Positions 63,622-64,000 of a stretch of 64,000 nt of DNA are shown piece by piece. The notes beneath the pieces are model-generated. The model was not told the DNA's origin, did no database searches, and saw nothing but the letters and a program-made list of their open reading frames with translations. The DNA comes from JBLIRR01 sp049472395 (GTDB lineage: Bacteria > SZUA-182 > DTGQ01 > JBLIRR01). How positions within the stretch are numbered: position 1 is the first letter of the stretch; each line of letters begins with the position of its first letter. The translations under genes were made by a program, and so were the position numbers. The stretch lies in NCBI GenBank assembly GCA_049472395.1, contig JBLIRR010000033.1, positions 1 to 64,000 on the forward strand, in the 5' to 3' direction.

Positions 63622-64000
63622 ATGAGTATTCATCAAAAAGTTCCATGCATATACATTATTGCATGCACAGTGCTGTTGCCCGCATGCTCACGCATTGTAT
63701 TTTATCCGAATCGACATACTTACACTACACCGGAGCAATTGGGGCTTGCCTACGAAGAAGTGTATATTAACACGGAGGATAATGAACGTCTTCATGGATG
63801 GTTTCTTCTCACTACCCATAAAGCACAAGGCACTGTCTTTTACCTGCACGGAAATGCTCAAAACATCAGCGCTCATATTAACAATGTCTCCTGGTTGCCG
63901 GCACAAGGGTATCAGGTATTTTTACTGGATTATAGGGGATACGGGGACTCTTCAGGCACGCCGACTATCGAAGGAGCGTTAAAAGACATACAGAGTGGCT
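63622..64000 (+). CDS. alpha/beta-hydrolase lipoprotein, cut by the window end
   Basis: The reading frame opens with ATG at 63622, directly after the kinase stop, and runs off the window. A lipoprotein signal ends in LLPACSRIVFYP, with lipid on the Cys. The visible 126 residues show the BEM46/ABHD13-type hydrolase core: HGWFLLTTHKAQGTVFYLHGNAQN with the oxyanion HGN, then YQVFLLDYRGYGDSSGTPTIEGALKDI. The nucleophile elbow and remaining triad lie beyond the end. Function of such lipoproteins is usually not known. It is probably cotranscribed with the kinase. Confidence 0.8.
   Translation, partial: MSIHQKVPCIYIIACTVLLPACSRIVFYPNRHTYTTPEQLGLAYEEVYINTEDNERLHGWFLLTTHKAQGTVFYLHGNAQNISAHINNVSWLPAQGYQVFLLDYRGYGDSSGTPTIEGALKDIQSG

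Overview
This window comes from a Gram-negative (diderm) bacterium of moderate G+C content, probably an uncultured anaerobe or facultative anaerobe. Evidence for two membranes is a Kdo pathway, a heptosyltransferase-like enzyme, a Wzi-like outer-membrane barrel, a PorV/FadL-like barrel and lipoproteins. It makes c-type cytochromes. The mixture of heme operon, LVIVD repeats, CHAT and Kazal/cohesin/dockerin proteins does not let me name a phylum.

Layout. (1) 1-3700: right end of a defence island: brxL (BREX phage restriction), a truncated tyrosine recombinase and short direct repeats, ending at the 3' end of a tRNA-Ser gene. (2) 3695-6377: two tRNA-Ser genes directly behind serS, and a divergent YchF/OLA1 ATPase. 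(3) 6514-15224: a tetraheme cytochrome, a terminator, then one long operon rpiB-glyA-precorrin-2 dehydrogenase-ccsA-hemA-hemC-cobA/hemD-hemB, which makes uroporphyrinogen III and siroheme precursors and handles heme for cytochrome c. (4) 15196-25522: envelope polysaccharide genes: kdsB-kdsA-[transaldolase+CBS]-kdsC on the minus strand, then a heptosyltransferase and an AT-rich set of two glycosyltransferases, an SDR epimerase, a nucleotidyltransferase and a radical SAM protein. A Wzi-like barrel follows. (5) 28021-34663: sulfate ABC transporter sbp-cysT-cysW-cysA with a possible sigma-54 promoter, an intergenic region with palindromes, a second sigma-54-like promoter and a 56-codon ORF, then a GAF/sigma-54 activator. 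(6) 34748-56861: a Kazal x4-cohesin-dockerin protein and a large surface-protein locus read on the minus strand: ECF sigma factor, zinc-finger anti-sigma, CHAT protease with a membrane anchor and CsgG/FlgT-like domain, PorV-like barrel, lipoprotein with a CsgG-like domain, and a 3210-residue secreted protein with about 33 LVIVD propeller repeats and three caspase-like domains. A secreted subtilase is divergent. (7) 56961-64000: copper-type P1B ATPase, a small ORF, a membrane methyltransferase-like protein with an unknown C-terminal half, a soluble hybrid histidine kinase and the start of an alpha/beta-hydrolase lipoprotein.

The best candidate for an undescribed system is the sigma/anti-sigma/CHAT/PorV/CsgG-like/LVIVD-caspase locus (37858-54802). 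The anti-sigma factor has no membrane segment, while the overlapping CHAT gene encodes a protein with a cytoplasmic protease, one membrane helix and a periplasmic domain. This suggests envelope sensing coupled to sigma-factor release by a caspase-like protease, with secreted caspase-like and subtilisin proteins as possible outputs. A second candidate is the transaldolase domain fused to KdsD-type CBS domains in the Kdo operon, where an arabinose-5-phosphate isomerase is expected.
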